64,000 nt of DNA, from the NCBI GenBank assembly GCA_965221035.1, contig OZ244860.1, positions 1,550,001 through 1,614,000 on the forward strand. The letters run 5' to 3'. Shown here piece by piece: positions 32,880 to 42,078 of the stretch. Each line of letters opens with the position of its first letter. Positions within the stretch are counted from its first letter, which is position 1. This stretch comes from UBA6522 sp965221035 (GTDB taxonomy: Bacteria > Pseudomonadota > Gammaproteobacteria > Steroidobacterales > Rariloculaceae). A program made the translations under genes and the position numbers. The notes beneath the pieces were generated by a model, which saw only the letters and a list, made by a program, of their open reading frames with translations, searched no databases and was not told where the DNA came from.

Positions 32880-34247
32880 ATGAACACCCATCGCAACAGC
32901 ACGTCCGGCGGCCTTCCGGATGATGTTGCAGCGGACATCCATCGGGCGCTGGACAGCGACGACAGGGAAGCCGTTCGGCGCCTGGTCGAAGCGCTTCACG
33001 CGGCGGACGCGGCCGATCTGCTGGAACGCGTCTCGCCCGCGGACCGCAACCGCCTGCTGGACACCCTGCGCGAACCGTTCGACGCGCAAATCCTGGCGGA
33101 ACTGGACGATGCCGTCGCCGGGCAGGTCATCGATCACCTGGGAACAGAGCAAGCGGCCGAGGCAGTCGCCTCCATGGCCACGGACGACGCGGTGGAGGTC
33201 GTCGAGGGTCTGGATGCGAACGTGCGGCAAGCGGTGCTCGACGTCCTGCCGGAGATTCGCAAGACATTGATCAAGGAGGGGCTCGCCTGGCCCGAGGACA
33301 GCGCCGGGCGGCTCATGCGGCGCAACGTGGTGGCGCTGCCAGACGACTGGAACGTGGGCAAGGCGATCGACTACCTGCGGGAAGCCGACGATCTGCCCGC
33401 CGATTTCTTCGACCTCATCCTGGTTGACCAGGGTTACCGGCCCATCGGCACGATCCCGCTGAGCCGCGTGCTGCGAACGCGCCGCGCCGTGGCGCTCACC
33501 GATATCGCGCACCGGCACCTTCGCATCATTCCGGCCGACATGGACCAGGAGGAAGTCGCCTTCCTGTTCCGCCAGCGAGACCTGATTTCCGCACCGGTGG
33601 TGGACGGCAGCAACCGGCTGCTGGGCGTCATCACCGTCGACGACGTGGTGGACGTCATACACGAGGAACACGACGAGGACATCATGGCGCTGGCCGGCGT
33701 GGGTGCCGAGGACAACCTGTTCGACGCCATCATGGACACCACCCGTTCGCGCTTCATCTGGCTGATGATCCACCTGGTAGCCGCCATCGCCGCCTCCTGG
33801 ATCATCAGCCTGTTCGCCGGGACCATCCAGGAACTGGTGGCGCTGGCCATCCTCATGCCCATCGTCGCCACCATGGGCGGAACCGCGGGGATCCAGGCAT
33901 TGACCGTCGCCGTGCGCGCCATCGCCATGAAGGAGTTGACGCCGCTGAACGCGGCGCGGGCGATTCGCAAGGAAATACTGGTCAGCGGACTGAACGGCCT
34001 GCTGTTCGCCTTGCTCATCGGCGGCGTGGCGTGGGCCTGGTTCGCGAGCCCCGCCCTGGCGGGCGTCATCGCGCTGGCCATGGTGATCAGCCTGCTGACG
34101 GCCGGATTCACGGGGAGCGTGCTGCCCATACTGCTGCAGCGGGCCGGATTCGATCCGGCCGTGGCGTCCAGCGCGCTGCTCACCTCGATCACCGACGTGG
34201 TCGGCTTCTACGTTTTCCTGGGACTGGCCGCGACGCTGCTACTATAG
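32880..34247 (+). CDS. mgtE: Magnesium transporter MgtE
   Basis: The 455-residue protein has the full MgtE order. The superhelical N domain covers residues 1-130 (LHAADAADLLERVSPADRNR). A CBS pair lies at about 135-260 (SAGRLMRRNVVALPDDWNVG, SAPVVDGSNRLLGVITVDDV). A C-terminal membrane domain of five helices follows, with IVATMGGTAGIQALTVAVRA near 335 and the PILLQRAGFDPAVASSALLT pore region near 410. It conducts Mg2+ into the cell, gated by Mg2+ binding to the cytosolic domains. The start at 32880 gives the family N-terminus. Confidence 0.92.
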   Translation: MNTHRNSTSGGLPDDVAADIHRALDSDDREAVRRLVEALHAADAADLLERVSPADRNRLLDTLREPFDAQILAELDDAVAGQVIDHLGTEQAAEAVASMATDDAVEVVEGLDANVRQAVLDVLPEIRKTLIKEGLAWPEDSAGRLMRRNVVALPDDWNVGKAIDYLREADDLPADFFDLILVDQGYRPIGTIPLSRVLRTRRAVALTDIAHRHLRIIPADMDQEEVAFLFRQRDLISAPVVDGSNRLLGVITVDDVVDVIHEEHDEDIMALAGVGAEDNLFDAIMDTTRSRFIWLMIHLVAAIAASWIISLFAGTIQELVALAILMPIVATMGGTAGIQALTVAVRAIAMKELTPLNAARAIRKEILVSGLNGLLFALLIGGVAWAWFASPALAGVIALAMVISLLTAGFTGSVLPILLQRAGFDPAVASSALLTSITDVVGFYVFLGLAATLLL

Positions 34248-34272
34248 GGCGGACGCAGGACTGGCGGCACTC

Positions 34273-35610
34273 ATGGACTGGGCGCGGATCACATCCATAC
34301 TCACCGGCTACGGCATGGTCGCCTGGGACTATTTCAGCAGCCCGACCATCCTGATTCAGCTCGGCACCATCGCCGTGCTGTTTCTCCCGGCGCTGGTGGC
34401 TTCCTGGCGCATCGAGCCGCGCCTGGTGAAGTGGGCCAGCGGCCTCAAGGGTATGCCCGGCGTCCTGCGGCTGGTGATCGAATTTCTCAACCGCCTGGAG
34501 TGGCTGTTCTTCGTCACGCTGCTGTTCATCGCCTACGTGGTCACCACGGCGGTGAACTGGCCCGACGGCAACTACCTGATCTACAGCGCCATGGCGCTGG
34601 CGGCGGCGTGGCTGGTGATCAGCGTCATCTCCCACGTGATCCGCAGCCGGGCCATCGGCCTGACATTCGCACTGATCGCCTGGGTTTACGTCGCCGCAAC
34701 CGTTCTCGGATTCACGGAGGAAGCCGCCGCCCTGCTGGATCGCGCGGGATTCCAGGTCGGAACGTTCCGGCTGTCGCTGTTGGGCGTGCTGCAGGCGATT
34801 TTCCTGCTGGGCGCGCTGCTCTGGGTGTCGCTCACCGTGGGCAACTTCCTCGACCGGCGCATCCAGACCCTGGAGGACCTGACGCCTTCCCTGCGCGTGC
34901 TCATCGGCAAGATCCTGCGCATCACGCTCATCGTCGTCGCGGGCATGATCGCGCTGTCCGGTCTGGGCATCGATCTCACCGCGCTGACCGTCCTCTCCGG
35001 CGCGGTCGGCGTCGGTATCGGTTTCGGCCTGCAGAAGGTCGTGTCCAACTTCATCTCGGGGATCATCATCCTCATGGACCAGTCCATCAAGCCGGGCGAC
35101 ACGGTCACGCTTGGCGAGACCTTCGGCTGGATCCGGGAACTGCGGGCCCGCTTTGTCTCCGTGATCACCCGTGACGGGCGCGAGTTCCTCATACCCAACG
35201 AGGACTTCATCACCACCGAGGTGGTCAACTGGTCGTTTTCCGACAGGTTCGTGCGTCTCGACGTGACCTTTGGGGTCGCCTACAACTCCGATCCCCACGA
35301 GGTCGAGCGCATCGCCATCGCGGCGGCCTCGAGCGTGGACCGCGTCGAGCACCGCCGCCCGCCTCCCGGCAAGACGCAGCCCCGGCCGCCGGTGTGCTGG
35401 CTCACCGGTTTCGGCGAGTCGTCGCTGGACTTCAAGCTGCGCTTCTGGATCAACGATCCCCAGGAGGGCACGACCAACATCCGCGGCAAGGTGCTGCTGG
35501 CGGTATGGGACGCGTTCAAGGCGAACGGCATACGGATACCCTATCCGCACCGCGAGATCATCATGCGCTCCCCTCCCCCGGCAGCCCTGGACGACGGACC
35601 CGCGCGATGA
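34273..35610 (+). CDS. MscS-family mechanosensitive channel (long form)
   Basis: This 445-residue membrane protein has about six N-terminal helices and the pore-lining TM3 plus beta domain of MscS: LSGAVGVGIGFGLQKVVSNF near 245, IILMDQSIKPGDTV near 268, DGREFLIPNEDFITTEVVNW near 305. It then has a C-terminal alpha/beta domain. It probably opens on membrane stretch. It lies 25 bases after mgtE, and its stop overlaps the next ATG by 4 bases. Confidence 0.88.
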   Translation: MDWARITSILTGYGMVAWDYFSSPTILIQLGTIAVLFLPALVASWRIEPRLVKWASGLKGMPGVLRLVIEFLNRLEWLFFVTLLFIAYVVTTAVNWPDGNYLIYSAMALAAAWLVISVISHVIRSRAIGLTFALIAWVYVAATVLGFTEEAAALLDRAGFQVGTFRLSLLGVLQAIFLLGALLWVSLTVGNFLDRRIQTLEDLTPSLRVLIGKILRITLIVVAGMIALSGLGIDLTALTVLSGAVGVGIGFGLQKVVSNFISGIIILMDQSIKPGDTVTLGETFGWIRELRARFVSVITRDGREFLIPNEDFITTEVVNWSFSDRFVRLDVTFGVAYNSDPHEVERIAIAAASSVDRVEHRRPPPGKTQPRPPVCWLTGFGESSLDFKLRFWINDPQEGTTNIRGKVLLAVWDAFKANGIRIPYPHREIIMRSPPPAALDDGPAR

Positions 35611-36362
35611 TCCGCCTGCCACTGCTTGCGTGGTTCGTCGCGGGGGCTGCGACCGCCCAGGCACCCGTCCCGCCCCAACCGGGCGAACCGCCCCCATCGA
35701 GGCCGATCGAACCGGAACAAGCCGACGCCGATACCGAGCCCGGAGCCAACGGACTACCGGTATTTCCGCCGGGCCTCGACCCCGTGATCTCCGTTTATCC
35801 GCTGAATCCGCGGCTCGACCAGGAACAACCGTGGCAGTTCACGCCGGAGGGCCGGGTGATTCCCCGGCGACGCGAGCCAAGACCGCCCATACCGGTGTTC
35901 AGGGCACCCCTGGCCAATGCGCTGTCGTCCCGCGGACAGGACGGCGCCATAGAACTCACACTTGACGGACAGCCGTCCCTGGGCGCCACGCTGGGCATTC
36001 GGATCAGCCGCCTGGAAACCGCGCCCGCGCTGATCGAACTCACGGTGGGCGAAACGCTTGCGCTGGATGGCCTGGATGTCCGGGCTTACGACTCGGAAGG
36101 TGAACAGGTTGACAGAACGCCGGTTCGCCTCGAGATCGAGGGCCCGGAAGGCTTCGTGGACATGGTGGCATTCGAACGTGACCGCACCACGCTGAGGACT
36201 CTTGACACCGGCATCGGCCGTATCTGGGTGACGTCCCTGCTGCCCACAAGCCGGCCCGAGCCCGTCTCCATTCCCCTGGTGTTGGCCGTTCGCGAGGCCG
36301 GCGGCAAGGGCGTCCGGATGAGTACCAGGATTTACGAAAACGTCCCCGAAGCACCTCGGTGA
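35607..36362 (+). CDS. Exported protein of unknown function
   Basis: The 251-residue protein has a signal peptide (MIRLPLLAWFVAGAATAQ) followed by a proline-rich acidic stretch (residues 19-45). From about 115 to 240 it looks beta-rich (IELTLDGQPSLGATLGIRIS, IELTVGETLALDGLDVRAY, GIGRIWVTSLLP), perhaps an Ig-like fold. No family was recognised. The ATG overlaps the MscS stop (ATGA), so it is co-translated with the channel and may have an envelope role. Confidence 0.6.
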   Translation: MIRLPLLAWFVAGAATAQAPVPPQPGEPPPSRPIEPEQADADTEPGANGLPVFPPGLDPVISVYPLNPRLDQEQPWQFTPEGRVIPRRREPRPPIPVFRAPLANALSSRGQDGAIELTLDGQPSLGATLGIRISRLETAPALIELTVGETLALDGLDVRAYDSEGEQVDRTPVRLEIEGPEGFVDMVAFERDRTTLRTLDTGIGRIWVTSLLPTSRPEPVSIPLVLAVREAGGKGVRMSTRIYENVPEAPR

Positions 36363-36438
36363 TCGGGGTCAGGGCGCCGCCCGCGCCGGTCCGTCTGGCA
36401 GGCGATATACTTGGCAAGGGAATCCCGTACATGGTTCG

Positions 36439-37137
36439 ATGGCTCCAATTGTGATTTGCCGACTGACAATCATTGCAGCATTGCTGATCGCCGGGTCTTT
36501 CAGCCCATTGCGTACCGCGTCGGCGCAACCCGACCTTGAAGGCATCTGGGGCATCGACCCCACCTTGTTCCGGCAATATACGGACGCCCGGTACACCGTT
36601 GAGGGCCGGCAACGCCTCGACGCCTACGATCCTTCCATCGACGACCCGAGTTACTGGTGCGTTCCCTCCGGGCTAGGGCGCGCCTGGGATGAGCCGGATA
36701 CGAACGTGGAAATCATCCAGCAGCATGACCGAGTGATCATTCGCTACGAGATGTTCGACCTGGTGCGAACGGTCATGCTCGACCAGCGAGGCCATCCATT
36801 GGAACCGGAACCCAGCACCGTCAGTATCGACGGGGAGCCCATGCCGACCATGGGTCATTCCATCGGCTGGTACGAGGACGATGACCTGGTCATCGAAACG
36901 GTCGGCTACGCTCCCGGTTACATCACGACGCTGCTGCGCTACATTCCCCAGTCGGAGGCATTGCGCAGCATCGAGCGCATACACAGGGACGAGCAGGACC
37001 GGCTGGTGGTCGACATCCGCTATGTGGACCCCATTGTCCTTGCTTCCCCGCTTGATTCCCGCAACCGCTACCTGAGATCGGATTTCGGGATGACAGTGTA
37101 TGGATGCGTTCCCGATCCGCCGGGCGGGAACGAATGA
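36439..37137 (+). CDS. Exported protein homologous to the C-terminal domain of the fused DUF6152 proteins
   Basis: The 232-residue protein has a signal peptide ending RTASAQ. Its body (GRQRLDAYDPSIDDPSYWCV, VEIIQQHDRVIIRYEMFDLV, GHSIGWYEDDDLVIETVGY, SEALRSIERIHRDEQDRLVV) aligns in order with the second half of the proteins at 54790-55839 and 20627-21700. There is no DUF6152 domain in this chain; that domain is encoded by the next gene, which overlaps it by 4 bases. Function unknown; a periplasmic partner of the DUF6152 protein is inferred. Confidence 0.68.
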   Translation: MAPIVICRLTIIAALLIAGSFSPLRTASAQPDLEGIWGIDPTLFRQYTDARYTVEGRQRLDAYDPSIDDPSYWCVPSGLGRAWDEPDTNVEIIQQHDRVIIRYEMFDLVRTVMLDQRGHPLEPEPSTVSIDGEPMPTMGHSIGWYEDDDLVIETVGYAPGYITTLLRYIPQSEALRSIERIHRDEQDRLVVDIRYVDPIVLASPLDSRNRYLRSDFGMTVYGCVPDPPGGNE

Positions 37138-37541
37138 ATATCGCGCGAATTCATCTGCGGATTCTGCTCCCGATTCTCTCCGCCTGCGCGCCGGCGGTGA
37201 CGCAGGCGCACCATTCTGTTGCGCTGAACTTCACCCAGGAAGAAATCACGCTACAGGGCACGATCACCTCGCTCAGGTGGGTGAACCCGCACTGCACGTT
37301 CGTACTGCAGGTGCCCAACGAGGCTGGCGGCACCGATGAGTGGCTGGTGGAAATGCTGGCAAGGATTGCGCTGGAACGCCAGGGATTCGACTTCGATTCG
37401 CTGCACGAGGGCATGGTCGTTCAGCTGACCGGGCGGCTCGGTTACCGGGAGAAGAATCTGCGGTTCGTCGAGGCCGTGGGTCCGGACGGAGCCGTGGTGC
37501 GCGAACGGGATCCCACCAGGGAAAGATTCCGCAGCCAGTAG
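37134..37541 (+). CDS. Exported DUF6152 protein, single domain
   Basis: The 135-residue protein has a signal peptide ending VTQAHHSVA, with HHS after the cleavage site, then ITLQGTITSLRWVNPHCTFV and a short beta domain typical of DUF6152. The ATG at 37134 is chosen because it starts the signal and overlaps the upstream stop (ATGA). With the preceding gene it forms a two-gene version of a protein that is one chain elsewhere in the window. Function unknown. Confidence 0.77.
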   Translation: MNIARIHLRILLPILSACAPAVTQAHHSVALNFTQEEITLQGTITSLRWVNPHCTFVLQVPNEAGGTDEWLVEMLARIALERQGFDFDSLHEGMVVQLTGRLGYREKNLRFVEAVGPDGAVVRERDPTRERFRSQ

Positions 37542-37803
37542 ATCGCACGCGGTGTCCCCGCGTCAACCGTCCCAAGGCCTGGTCGTTGCTACCTCGGGCG
37601 GACCGGCAACCACGATGCTCGGTGCCGGCAGACTCCGTTCCCATGCCGCTTTGGCGACGATGTTTAACGTTTCCGTTAACAGTTATCAAACCTACTGAAA
37701 CTTACAAAACGGCTTCGGTCCCTCCATTCTTGCGCCAGCCAGGCAGCTTGCGGATTACGCAAGGTGCCTGTGCAGTCCCTTTTCCGAAACGGAGCGCCAA
37801 ATC
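37542..37803. other. Intergenic region upstream of a TonB receptor
   Basis: About 260 bases without a convincing coding frame. A less GC-rich stretch at 37660-37710 (GTTTAACGTTTCCGTTAACA and following bases) contains an AACGTTTCCGTT near-palindrome and could hold the receptor promoter. No Fur box or riboswitch was recognised. Confidence 0.35.
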
Positions 37804-39897
37804 ATGCGCGAGCCCCCGACAAATGAGACAACGGCAGACCGCAGTGAATCGTTGCGAGGGTGCCCGGGTGGCACGCGGCGGCGAACCGTGGCAGCTCTTG
37901 CGGCCATCCCGGCAATGCTTGCGGTCGCTGCGCCGGTCGCCCAGACGATTACCACCGGCAGCGGCGCCATGGAAGAACTCATCGTATTCGGCCGCAACTC
38001 GGAGCTGCTCCGCACGGCCCGGGCATCCAGCGAAGGCTCCGTGGGCGGCGCCGACCTGCTGGTGCGGCCCCTGCTACGGGTCGCGGAACTGCTCGAAGCA
38101 GTGCCCGGGATGGTGGCCGTGCAGCACTCCGGCAGCGGCAAGGCAAACCAGTATTTCCTGCGCGGGTTCAACCTGGACCATGGAACCGATTTCACCACCC
38201 ATATAGACGGCGTACCGTGGAACCTGCGTTCCCACGGGCACGGCCAAGGGTATCTCGACGTCAACGGCCTGTTGCCTGAAATCGTCGACCGCATCGACTA
38301 TCGCAAGGGTCCGTACAGGGCCGACGTGGGCGATTTCTCCATGGCCGCTGCGTCATTCATCCGCACCATCGACCGCCTCGATTCCAGTTTCCTTTCCCTT
38401 GAGGGCGGACAGAACGATTGGGGGCGGCTGGCTGCCGGCGCGACCACGGATGTCGGCGACGGCACGCTGACCACAATCGGCGAATACAAGTCCTACGGCG
38501 GCCCGTGGCAGCGGTCGGAAGACCTTTCGCACGTGTCGGTCTGGGGCAAGTTTCTGAGATCCGCAGGGTTCGGACAGATATCCTTCACCCTGTCCGGCTA
38601 CGAGGGAGATTGGCACCCCACCGAGCAGGTTCCGGAACGCGTGATAGGCAGCCCGGTCTGTCCCGACGCCTATTGTTCGCTGGACCCCACGGCCGGAGGC
38701 AACACGAGCCGCTGGATCGCCGGAACGCAGATGATCGCGGACAACTGGGACGCGTCCGCGTACCTGCAATACTACAACTGGCACATGCAGTCCAACCCGA
38801 CTTACGACGCCCAGATCAATCAGTTCGACCGGCGCGTCACCACGGGTGGCCGCTTCAGCCGATCATTGATCGACGCGTTCAACCTGGGCCTCGACGTGGG
38901 CGCCGAGTTTCGCTATGACAACATTGGTCCCGTGGGCCTGGATGCGAACGATACCGGGCAGTTCGTATCCAATATCAGCGATAACGACATCAGGGAATCC
39001 TCTCTCGGCGCCTATGCGGAAGCCTACTGGCGTCCCGTCACCGACCTCCGCCTTCTGGCCGGACTACGCGCGGACCATTACGACTTCGATGTCGAGGCCA
39101 TCAACCCGACCAGCTTCGCCGGAAGCACAACCGACAGCCTGGTGTCGCCCAGCGCGGGGATCGCTTACGCCGCTACCGACAATGTCGAGCTGTACGCAAG
39201 CTGGGGTCGGGGTTTCCATTCCAACGACGCGCGCGGTGTCGTCAATCACCTGGACCCGATTGACGGGCTGGCACCCGGGACAGGTTACGAAGCGGGTGCC
39301 CGGTTCGAGTTCGGTGACGTCAAGCTCACCACAACCTACTGGTGGCTAAATCTGGACAGCGAACTCATCTTCGTCGGGGATTCCAACTCCGTCGAGCCCA
39401 GGGGCGGCTCCAACCGCGAAGGCTACGAGCTGACGATGTTCTGGAAACCGCTGGACTGGCTGGGCATCGATGCCGTTTACACCGACAACAAGGCATACTA
39501 CGTGGACGAATCGGAAGGACGCCATATCGAGGGATCGCTGGAGAACGCCAGCCAGGTCGGCTTTTCCGCCGTCAGGGAGGATTGGGAAGCATCGCTGCGC
39601 GTGCGTTATCTTGGCCCCTACGCGCTGACGCCGGACAACGTCCACCGTGCTGACTCCAGCACAACGGTCAACCTCCGCGGTTCGTACCAGGTCGGCTCGA
39701 TCACCCTTTACGCCGAACTGTTCAATCTCCTGGACAACAAGGGCAAGGACATCGTCTATTACTACGAAGCCTACGTGGACGGCTTCGATCCGCCCGGACT
39801 CAGCTCCGAGGACATCGACTGCGCGACGGTGAACTGCCGGATGAGCCGCGCCACCGAGCCGCGGACCCTGCGGTTCGGTGCCAAGTGGTTGTTCTGA
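37804..39897 (+). CDS. TonB-dependent outer-membrane receptor
   Basis: This 697-residue receptor has a long N-terminal leader whose hydrophobic core is at about 28-45 (TVAALAAIPAMLAVAAPVA), a TonB box-like MEELIVFGR, and a plug with QHSGSGKANQYFLRGFNLDH and IDYRKGPYRADVGDFSMAAA. The barrel ends in LRFGAKWLF with the usual terminal Phe. The HSHGHGQGYLDVNGLLPEIV-like plug segment (residues about 142-160, His-rich) is seen in a receptor subgroup of unknown substrate. GGAG precedes the ATG by about 9 bases. It converges with a di-heme peroxidase gene; no catabolic partner lies on its own strand. Confidence 0.87.
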   Translation: MREPPTNETTADRSESLRGCPGGTRRRTVAALAAIPAMLAVAAPVAQTITTGSGAMEELIVFGRNSELLRTARASSEGSVGGADLLVRPLLRVAELLEAVPGMVAVQHSGSGKANQYFLRGFNLDHGTDFTTHIDGVPWNLRSHGHGQGYLDVNGLLPEIVDRIDYRKGPYRADVGDFSMAAASFIRTIDRLDSSFLSLEGGQNDWGRLAAGATTDVGDGTLTTIGEYKSYGGPWQRSEDLSHVSVWGKFLRSAGFGQISFTLSGYEGDWHPTEQVPERVIGSPVCPDAYCSLDPTAGGNTSRWIAGTQMIADNWDASAYLQYYNWHMQSNPTYDAQINQFDRRVTTGGRFSRSLIDAFNLGLDVGAEFRYDNIGPVGLDANDTGQFVSNISDNDIRESSLGAYAEAYWRPVTDLRLLAGLRADHYDFDVEAINPTSFAGSTTDSLVSPSAGIAYAATDNVELYASWGRGFHSNDARGVVNHLDPIDGLAPGTGYEAGARFEFGDVKLTTTYWWLNLDSELIFVGDSNSVEPRGGSNREGYELTMFWKPLDWLGIDAVYTDNKAYYVDESEGRHIEGSLENASQVGFSAVREDWEASLRVRYLGPYALTPDNVHRADSSTTVNLRGSYQVGSITLYAELFNLLDNKGKDIVYYYEAYVDGFDPPGLSSEDIDCATVNCRMSRATEPRTLRFGAKWLF

Positions 39898-39924
39898 TTG
39901 CGGGAAGGCATTGCCCCTCCGAGC

Positions 39925-41175
39925 CTACCGACCCCCCTCGCTTCCCAGCGTCGGGCGGTCGAACGGAAACGTCTCTTCGGCCACCCTCGGGTCCAGCAGC
40001 CCGGTCCTCAGAAAGGCATCCAGGTCGTAGCTGTCGAAGCCGGTGAGGTCGAATACATAGGTCCCGACACCGGGGATTTCGTCCACCCCCGGCAGCGCCA
40101 TCGCCGTGTTGTAGAACGTGATCGCCTCGCTCAGCCGACCGAATTCGCCGGTGTGCATGAGGCGCGTGCGCAATCCCACGTTACGCAGGCTGGGCACGCG
40201 CATCTCGCCAGCGTCTTCGGGGTCGCCCGTCACCTCTTGGCGCCCGATATCGAAATCACTCAACCGCAACCCGATGTTGAAGTAGTCATTGTTGGTGAAC
40301 AGCGGCGGCTCATGGCAGTTGACGCAGCGCAATCGCTGAAAAACCTGCCAGCCGAACGCCGCTTGCTCGGAAAGCGCCGCCTCGTCTCCGGCCATGAAGC
40401 GGTCCCATGGCGTCTCGTCCGCGACAAGCGTGCGTTGATAGGTGGCAATGGCGAAGGCGATGCGCACGGCCGAAATCCCGTCGTCGCCGAAAGCCGCCCC
40501 GAACAACGCCGGGTAGTCCGAATCCTCGGCCAGGGCTTCGGAAACATCGACGGGAAGTTCCCGTGCCAGCGCCAGCGGGCGCACCCGGTTCAGCTTCTCG
40601 GTGAGATCGTTCCAGGTGCGGCCGGGATGGGTCATCTCCGCGGGGTTGGAAAGCGAGTCCAGAACCTGGTTCTCCAGCGCCCCACCCTTAGCGATGACCA
40701 CCTCGCCGCTCTGCGGATCCAGGAACCGCGACCCCGCCCGGCCGTCCCAGAACACTTCATTGGCCCACAGGGCACCGAAGTTGGAAGGCGCCATCCGCCG
40801 GGTCACTTGAGGCTCGAAGCCGAAAATCGGGTGCTCCAGCACCTCGCCCGCCGCGTCCATATACACCACGCCGGGCGATCCCCAGACGTCGTCGATGGTG
40901 CCCTTGTCAGTGCCCGTGTGGCGGCCGAACCGGGGGTCCGCCCCACCGGAAGACGGGCGGTGACAGGTGCCGCACGCCATCGTATCGTCGCTCGAGAGCT
41001 GCTCGTCCCAGAACAGGATCTTGCCCAGCACGCGTTTGGGTTCGGTAATGGGGTTTTCCGCCGGCACCGGCACCGGCGGCAACTGCGCCATGGCCGAACC
41101 CCCGGCGAGTGGGCCAACGAGCAGCGACACCGTCAGTGAGCCGGTAAATGGTCTGAAACTGCGCTGCATCAACAT
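39925..41175 (-). CDS. Di-heme cytochrome c peroxidase / MauG family protein
   Basis: The 416-residue secreted protein has two heme c motifs, MACGTCH near residue 70 and CVNCH near 275, with the family blocks RFGRHTGTD, VFWDGRAGSRF, and RVPSLRNVGLRTRLMHTGEF before the end. Such enzymes either reduce hydrogen peroxide in the periplasm or carry out MauG-like oxidations. ATG at 41175 (or 41169) begins a plausible signal peptide; the frame continues open to 41229. Which of the two activities applies cannot be told from sequence reading. Confidence 0.85.
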   Translation of the reverse strand: MLMQRSFRPFTGSLTVSLLVGPLAGGSAMAQLPPVPVPAENPITEPKRVLGKILFWDEQLSSDDTMACGTCHRPSSGGADPRFGRHTGTDKGTIDDVWGSPGVVYMDAAGEVLEHPIFGFEPQVTRRMAPSNFGALWANEVFWDGRAGSRFLDPQSGEVVIAKGGALENQVLDSLSNPAEMTHPGRTWNDLTEKLNRVRPLALARELPVDVSEALAEDSDYPALFGAAFGDDGISAVRIAFAIATYQRTLVADETPWDRFMAGDEAALSEQAAFGWQVFQRLRCVNCHEPPLFTNNDYFNIGLRLSDFDIGRQEVTGDPEDAGEMRVPSLRNVGLRTRLMHTGEFGRLSEAITFYNTAMALPGVDEIPGVGTYVFDLTGFDSYDLDAFLRTGLLDPRVAEETFPFDRPTLGSEGGR

Positions 41176-41457
41176 CAGACGGAGTCGCCTTGAACGGCTA
41201 TCGGGCGGGGAGCGCTTCGAAGTCGGCAAGAACGGCGAGGATAGTGGCCTTGAAGTCGGAAATCCTGATTTGCTTCATGCGAAAAATGTACCAAGCTCAA
41301 CAATCACGGTCCAACATTCTTTCCGGAGTCGTGACGGCCAGCAGTTGCCGAACGGTGCTATATTGATATTCAGGACCGCGGGCCGAGTACGATTCCACGA
41401 CTTGCGAACGCAGCAAGCACGTTCGCGGCGACATCATTTTCCAAGGGGTATCCACCA

Positions 41458-41994
41458 ATGAAACGATTGATCTCCATCCTGATGCTTTTCTGCGCCCAAG
41501 CCGCAATGACCGTAGCCCAGGGCCAGGTCGTGCGCGAAGAGGTGGAGGGCATCCGCAACTTTGCCCAGATCGAATCCGTCGTCGCGTGCGCCGGGGCCAT
41601 CGTGCCGGATTCGGTGGCGCAGATAGCGGACATGGGATTCCGCAGCATCATCAACCTGCAGCGGGCGACGGAAGAAAGCGCCAACGTCGAAGGGGAGACC
41701 ATCGCCGCCGAGGCCGCCGGAATCCGTTATGTTCACTTGCCGTTCGGTGGCCCGGATTTCGATCCCTCCGTAGCGGACAGCTTCCTTCAGACCATCGTCG
41801 AACCCGAAACGGCACCGGCGTTCATTCACTGCGGGGGCGGCGGACGCGCCGCGACCATGTGGTTCATCAAGCGCGTGATGCTCGATGAATGGGATATCGA
41901 CGCCGCGCTGGCCGAAGCAACAGACCTCGGCATGGACCCGGAGGGCGGGTCGGGCCAGTTCGGACTGAACTACGTGACGGAACGTACGCCCTGA
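41458..41994 (+). CDS. Exported DUF442-like (phosphatase-fold) protein
   Basis: The 178-residue protein has a signal peptide (MKRLISILMLFCAQAAMTVA) and a dual-specificity-phosphatase-like domain. FRSIINLQRATEES near 62 and FIHCGGGGRAATMWFIKRV near 122 mark it. The loop is Cys-x4-Arg, as in DUF442 (beta-lactamase-hydrolase-like) proteins, not the Cys-x5-Arg of true tyrosine phosphatases. Activity is uncertain, and export is unusual for a phosphatase. No operon partner; it is 84 bases before the cobO-type gene. Confidence 0.68.
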   Translation: MKRLISILMLFCAQAAMTVAQGQVVREEVEGIRNFAQIESVVACAGAIVPDSVAQIADMGFRSIINLQRATEESANVEGETIAAEAAGIRYVHLPFGGPDFDPSVADSFLQTIVEPETAPAFIHCGGGGRAATMWFIKRVMLDEWDIDAALAEATDLGMDPEGGSGQFGLNYVTERTP

Positions 41995-42078
41995 CGGACT
42001 CCTGATCCTCAGGGACTGCCATGCCGGCATTTCCGGCGTCGTGTAACGTCGGCGCGGACCAGTACAAGCAATCAAGGC

